Below are positions 59,090-64,000 of a stretch of DNA of 64,000 nt, piece by piece. The stretch's first letter is position 1. Every line of letters starts with the position of its first letter. The notes under the pieces were generated by a model. The model had not been told where the DNA came from. It made no database searches and saw nothing but the letters and a program-made list of their open reading frames with translations. The stretch covers positions 18,308,001-18,372,000 of the forward strand of contig OX327712.1 in the NCBI GenBank assembly GCA_946807835.1. The letters are read 5' to 3'. The translations under genes were made by a program, and so were the position numbers. Source of the stretch: Ailanthus altissimus (taxonomy: Eukaryota > Streptophyta > Magnoliopsida > Sapindales > Simaroubaceae).

Positions 59090-59935
59090 TTATGGGAGGA
59101 GAGTTTTCGTGATCGATTCTGACTCGACAGTACTGGTAGTACTGTTGGGTATAGCGTTGGTGTTGTTCGGTCTGTCTGTGTTTGTGGATATTGGATACTT
59201 GTTAGAGTCTGTATGAGAAGTCTTCGTTTGTGGTTTCTCAAGGGCATAGTCTTCAGGGTCTATCCATACGACTAGTGGGATGATTTGGTTTTTCTCTGCA
59301 AGAACTCTTTCTAGCTCTCTCATTTCTGCTTTGTGGTTATCCCAGAACAGATGCAGGGGGTATGAAAACATAAAGTAGTCCTCGACAATAGGATAGTAAT
59401 GCACCTCGTGATCGGATATAATCATTCTTTTACGTTGAAAGAGATGGATGATATAAAATCTTCTGGGTGGCATTCTTGATTAGCTGTGCTGATGTATTAG
59501 CCTCTTGAACTTGACTAGCCATTGTTCGCGGGGGAAAAACCATTGTAAGAATATGATTTCATCGTAGCTAGACGAGACTGTTTCGAGTCATTTTTTCATC
59601 TTTAGGATAAGGAATTCCATTGCAATGGTGTAGGAATCTAACAGGTACCATAACAGGTAAAGAACACTTTTGGACCAGGCTTCGAAAGGGGTGACTGTGA
59701 ATAGGTAGAAGAATAGGTAGGTTAGGTTGAATAGCGGGGTGCCAAGAGTGCCCCATCCATTTTCTTCAACAGCTTGGATGGCATACTCTCTTAGGAGTTC
59801 AGTGGGGTTTGACCTGATAGTTCTGGTCCTGATTCTTTCTTCAAATTCTGGAGGGGCAAACGGGACTGGCGGATGGATGATGAAAGATTTTGGAGGAACA
59901 GCGGGGGAAGAGGCAGAGGACGAGGAGACTGCCAT
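59090..59935 (-). pseudogene. Pararetroviral frame of unknown function after RNase H
   Basis: From Met at 59935 the frame reads MAVSSSSASSPAV, then a hydrophobic stretch (LFNLTYLFFYLFTV) that could span a membrane, to a stop at 59588-59590. The same frame continues as 59090-59473 (RRFYIIHLFQRKRMIISD, an acidic/amphipathic middle, a Ser/Thr/Asn-rich tail). It is fused in frame to the end of RNase H, with no stop between them. Position matches the unknown or transactivator-type frame of some caulimovirids, but I do not recognise the family. Confidence 0.5.
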
Positions 59936-60029
59936 CAGAAGGATGGTGGAATAGGATTTGTGTTTTGGCCTTTTGATCGTGTGTTTGGTAGTGATGTGGT
60001 TGGTGAGCGAGATGTTGGTATTTATAGGG

Positions 60030-61090
60030 TTTCGGGAGAGAAAGTCTGCCACTGTGTTGTCTTTGCCTTTGATGTGTTTGACTTCGAATGAGAAATTAGA
60101 GAACCACTGTTACTACCTTAGCAGTTGTTGATTTGGAATGCGAATCTGTTTGAACTTCAGCATGTGAGAAAATGTTGACATGTCCAGTTTGACCATGAAT
60201 TTGTGTCCAATCAAGTGAAATTCAAAATTTTCAATTGCCCGTTTTACTGCCAATATTTCTTTAAAGGTGTTGTGGTAGTGGAGCTCTGAGTCTGAAAAGG
60301 CCCCGCTTTTGTACCCGCAAATTTGTCGTTTTCCATTAGTTTCTTCTAGGAGGATGGCCCCTCAATGGTAGTCGCTTGCATCTGTCTGTAGGATTCTCTT
60401 TCCCTGTAATGGGATCTGTAAAGGCGGCAGGTCTGTTGCTTTTTCTTTGAGCAATCTTATGGCTGAAGTCTGTTGCTGTTGCCACTGTGGAGGATTCTTT
60501 TTTAGCATGTGAAACAGGGGCTTTGTGATTTGTGAGAGATGCTGTATGAAATCCGACATGTAATTGACAATGCCGCGGAATTATTGGATTTGGGTCTTTG
60601 TCAGGTTGTCGTCAGGGAATCTGGTCAGCTGTTCTGCAATATGGGATTGGAGTTCGTATTGTCCATTCTTTATTCGCATCCCTAGGAAATCTATTTCTTC
60701 AAGACCTGCGTGGCACTTTATGGGTGAAATCATGATGCCCTTTTCTTGTAGAATGCTTCTAAATCTCAAAAGAAGATCATAGTGTTCGTCAACGTTTTTC
60801 GAGAAAAGCAGGATATCATCGATGTAGATGAGGGCCTGGTCTTGGATTGGTTCAAAGATTTTCATCGTTTTCTGGAAAAGGGATGGGGCAATCTTGAGAC
60901 CGAAAGGTAGGACAGTTCATTGGTAGTAGTGGTGAGGCGTGCAGAATCCTGTTTTGTGCCGATCATCAGGGTGGACCCCTAATTGCCAGAATCCTATTTT
61001 TAGGTCAAACTTTGAAAATACCTTTACCTGTGCAATCCTTGAGAATAAAGCTTGTTTGTTGGGTAGAGGAAACTTATCATCTTGCAAAAA
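60030..61090 (-). pseudogene. Pararetroviral reverse transcriptase C-terminal half and RNase H
   Basis: After a frameshift at about 61.03-61.09 kb the minus strand carries the RT palm with the catalytic YIDD box (60815-60826) followed by ILLFS, then the thumb/connection and RNase H with QTDASDYH (about 60365-60390), and ends with DFLSRNP near 60030. In-frame stops interrupt it at several places, including 60362-60364. RT/RNase H would convert pregenomic RNA to DNA in the cytoplasm. Catalytic residues are visible but the reading frame is dead. Confidence 0.88.
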
Positions 61091-61674
61091 GAGTTTAGAG
61101 GTTGATAATTAATGACCAATCTTAATTTTTCTCTAATTTGCTCGCTGCGTTTGTTGACATAGAAGGCTTGGCAGGCCCATTGTGAGAAAATGAGATCAAT
61201 GAGTCCTTCTTGTAATAGTTGTGTGAGCTCTGCGTTGGCTATGTCAACATGGTCCGGTGGCATGCCAGGGTGGCTGGCTTTGGTTGGGTTGATATGTTCG
61301 TTCATGTGGAAAGGTAGTCCGATAAAATATTCTTGGTTTTTCCACAACGGGTGGGGACATTTGAGGAGGAATTCGGAGTGGCTGTTTGATGCAGAGTGGT
61401 GTTTGATTTGTTCAAAGACAGCATTGAGATGGGTGATGGAAAAATAGTTTGGGATGGCTAACCATGGTAAAAAATGGGCTTTGAACTTCAATCTATTAGG
61501 CTTGGTAAAGACTTTCTTTTCCAAGAGTTTTTGGATCAAATCAAAGCCTATGATCAAGTCTTTTCCTGGGAGGTCCGAGCCTAATAGTTTATGGCGGATT
61601 TTGAGGTTTGGAAAAAACTGTAGATAAATTAACTTACTGATCATGGATACAGTAAATAATTCATCATTGGCTGC
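61024..61674 (-). pseudogene. Pararetroviral reverse transcriptase N-terminal half
   Basis: The open frame 61024-61644 includes LGSDLPGKDLIIGFDLIQKL (protease-RT linker), then PDHVDIANAELTQLLQEGLI and LRLVINYQPLN, the fingers/palm entry typical of caulimovirid RT. It is in frame with the protease and capsid parts to the right and ends at 61024-61026, where the frame is lost. Confidence 0.88.
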
Positions 61675-62067
61675 TCAAAAGGTTTGGTGATAGGGTTTCC
61701 AGTAGGACTTCGGGAGGATGATTGGGTTGAGAATTGAAGCAGCAGCGCCGGTGTCAAGTAGTCCAATTACTTTGATTGGCTTACTGTATTTGGATGGGTA
61801 TAGCTGGAGTTCTAGCATCAGGACGGATACTGTATGTAGTGGCTTGGATGGTATGGGTGACTGTAATGGCTCTGTTTGGATTTTTAGTGACTCCGAAACA
61901 AAGCTTGAGGAGGATTCTGATTCGGATTCTAAGTAAACAAGGATTGTGTCACTGTCCTCACTGCTTTGTTCAGATAAAAGAGATTTCAGGTCTGAGTTGA
62001 TAGGTTCATCTTTTGCAATGGCACTGATGGCCGACAGCATCTTTTTCCTTTTGTCTTTTTCAAGATA
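61675..62067 (-). pseudogene. Pararetroviral aspartic protease
   Basis: VIGLLDTGAAASIL contains the active-site triad DTG (Asp codon at 61753-61755) in the usual setting of a retropepsin. A Ser/Glu-rich linker precedes it. The protease would cleave the polyprotein. A stop at 61675-61677 separates it from RT, and another at 62068-62070 separates it from the zinc knuckle, both in the same frame. Confidence 0.85.
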
Positions 62068-63006
62068 TTATTTTACAAAATGTCCTTTTTGCCCACAAAT
62101 AAAGCACCTGTTCTTTTTTCTCGAAAAGGCTGATTTTCTTCGAAAAAATCTCTTCTTGGACCTGTGTGGCCGGGAGAATGGTTGTCAGATTTTAAACTTC
62201 CGGTGATGATGCTTTTTTCGAGTCCTGCAAGAGCATTCTTTTCCAGGGCATTTAATCTGCAGATTGCATCGTTCACAAGCCTTTTGGATTCTCTTGCCCG
62301 TGAGATCAAAGTCTTTAAAGAATTTATGGCGTGCACATAACTTGTCTAGAGTCGATAAGACTGCCTGTTGGATCATTCCTATGGAGGAGTTTTGCAGATT
62401 TCTGTTCTTTGAGTCAAGGAGTCTTAGAGCCTCTTGTCCTAGTGGTTTTGAGACTGAATTAAGATAGGCTTGTTTCATATTAGGGTCATCAATTCTCATA
62501 ATGTAATAACTGGCTGTAGCTTTTTTAAAATATAATTCAAGGTCTTTTCGTTTGTATGAGCAACACTTCATTTTAAAGAATTCTTCGCATGCTTTGTTTG
62601 TTATCTGACCTTCTTCTCTGACAAATTCATTAAATAGAATGCCAATGAATTGTTCGATTTAATCATTTTGTTGTAGCATGCGCTGTCTATATTCTCCAAA
62701 ATAAAGGTACCAGTATTTTAGTATCCCTTGGAATCGGGCGACGGCCTTTTGTATGACTTCATGGATGGTAACTCCAGCCTTTTGTTGCTCAGCTAAGCAC
62801 TATGCTTGGAACTCGAAAACGCGATCAACCCATTGGTGAGGGCTGACGTCATCAAGAGTTAGCCAGTATTTTTTCTCTGTGTTGTCTGGTCGCGATGATT
62901 GGGCATGTCTTCGCAAGGGAGTTTCTGCATCGTCCATAGAGGAATCTGGTTCATGAACTTCTGTTTGTGGTCTTGATACCTGTAGGTCTGAGGGTGTAGT
63001 GTTCAT
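62068..63006 (-). pseudogene. Pararetroviral capsid region with damaged CCHC knuckle
   Basis: Minus-strand frame 62185-62571 (YYIMRIDDPNMKQAYLNSV, PLGQEALRLL, a Lys/Arg/Cys-rich end) matches the capsid region of plant pararetroviruses. A zinc knuckle CFICGQKGHFVK follows at about 62071-62106; its next codon is a stop and the fourth-ligand position reads Tyr. Further stops lie at 62185-62187, 62659-62661 and 62800-62802. Capsid protein would package the genome. Confidence 0.8.
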
Positions 63007-63036
63007 GTATTGGGGTGGAATCAGGGAGGTTGTTAA

Positions 63037-64000
63037 CTATGATGTTGACTCAGAGATGGATTCAGGTTCTGAGGCTGTTTTTGGTGTTGGTGTCGTGGTA
63101 AGGGTGAATAGTTGATTCCTTGTGGTTGAAGGAAAAATAGATGTCATGGGGTTCGAGTTCCGATAAAATTCTGGGGGTGGGGTTGGTAGGGTTTTAAAGA
63201 TGGGTTCTGTGATTATGTCCGTGGTTGAGGCCGTGAATGTAATGGATGGCTCGGAGGCATGCTTTTTCTTTTTGTCTTTCTTTTTTGGAATAAGTGTAGA
63301 ACTATTACCAAAGATGGAAAGAGGCTTGGTACATGGTAGGAGTTGTGATGCCTTGGGCAGGATATCTACTGGTCGCCATGGCTGAAAGATGTCTTGTTTG
63401 AGGCTTCGTAGTTGAGTTTTCAAGTGATTGATTTTCTTTTCTTGCTCTTGAAAGGGGAGACCGTGTTGAACCAGATCTAGCACATGTTCGTGTAGCATTT
63501 TAATTTCAAGTTTGAGTTTGTCTATCAGCATCTGGTGGGTCGTAAAACTATTGTCAATTTTGGCTTCTATCCTTGTCTGTGATTCTTCAATCCTTTTAAG
63601 AGCATTATTTTGGGCTATAGCATTCTGTGACTGCCACTTGAGAACCGCATCCGTAGGACTTGTCTGTTCAAAATTGCCGTCTGCCCGTCTAGTGTTTAGT
63701 TGTTTTACTTTTCATTGCTGGATGGTGTTTTCTTCAGGGTTGTGTTGGGAGGTTAAGGGAGAAAAGTCTGTAAGCGAGAACATACAAATTTGTTGAGTAG
63801 GGTTTAAGGGATTTGAGAGTTGGGGTTTCGATTTGCATGTTGGTGGTTGTATGTTCTTTTTGTGTGGTTTACAGTTTGGAAGAGGGTTGTGATGTGGGGC
63901 AGAGTATATGACATAATAATCAAATTTTTCAGACGGCTGTCCTAGAAGCTCGACATCTGGGTCGCCATTATGATATCTTTTCTCGAGGGAACACTGGGAG
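63037..64000 (-). pseudogene. Pararetroviral N-terminal polyprotein region
   Basis: One frame, the same as capsid through RT, runs from the window edge with GDPDVELLGQPSEKFDYYVI near 63.9 kb, then a coiled-coil-like segment (LIDKLKLEIKMLHEHVLDLV, 63531 leftwards), a Lys-rich patch and a Pro/Thr/Ser-rich linker. Stops occur at 63712-63714 and 63037-63039. The part at the edge may be the tail of the movement-protein region, but the diagnostic core lies outside the window. Confidence 0.6.

Larger units (their letters stand above)
58144..64000 (-). mobile_element. Endogenous pararetrovirus-like (caulimovirid) sequence, broken, right end outside window
   Basis: Reading the minus strand from 64000 leftwards gives a capsid/CCHC region, aspartic protease, reverse transcriptase, RNase H, a further open frame, then a TATA box, poly(A) hexamer and initiator tRNA-Met PBS. 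No integrase domain follows RNase H and no LTR was found before the PBS. This order fits a circular pararetroviral genome rather than a Ty3/gypsy element. At least eight in-frame stops and two or more frameshifts make it inactive. Genus cannot be assigned. Confidence 0.8.

Noticed and set aside
59727..60091. Plus-strand frames opposite the pararetroviral region
   Set aside because: They are antisense shadows of the minus-strand RNase H and following frame; the minus-strand products match known domains.

Overview
This window is nuclear DNA from a flowering plant, probably a eudicot. It is AT-rich and gene-poor, and most of it consists of nested, decayed LTR retroelements. The plant origin rests on three things: a spliced SUVR-type SET-domain gene, two DC1 (C1_3) zinc-finger genes of a plant-specific family, and plant Ty1/copia and caulimovirid-like elements primed by initiator tRNA-Met. 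I cannot name the species.

Layout. 1-9.3 kb: a decayed copia element on the plus strand, split by a solo LTR, plus a SINE-like tRNA relic. 9.3-20.7 kb: a small LTR element split by a second solo LTR, two more solo LTRs of the same family, and a further solo-LTR-like unit. Tandem repeats of 55 bp and about 220 bp follow. 22.1-29.3 kb: the only gene that looks intact, a 7-exon SUVR1/2/4-like histone-lysine methyltransferase of 730 aa, with a 223-bp tandem duplication downstream of its stop codon. 31.2-36 kb: a non-autonomous LTR element whose 3' LTR is interrupted by a fifth copy of the solo-LTR family. 36.9-47.6 kb: two DC1 pseudogenes in tandem with a complete but dead copia element (39.68-44.49 kb, with both LTRs, PBS, PPT and TSD) between them. 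47.9-58.1 kb: a miniature LTR element, minisatellites, LTR fragments, a copia gag fragment and a head-to-head LTR palindrome. 58.1-64.0 kb: a broken endogenous pararetrovirus-like sequence on the minus strand that runs off the right edge.

Only the SUVR gene is likely to encode a working protein. It should act in the nucleus on histone H3 lysine 9 in heterochromatin and transposon silencing, which fits its setting among silenced repeats, though that link is inference. I found no CRISPR array, operon or undescribed enzymatic system. The most informative structures are the five-copy 2.2-kb LTR family, the pararetroviral promoter/PBS region, the LTR palindrome and the decaying DC1 pair.
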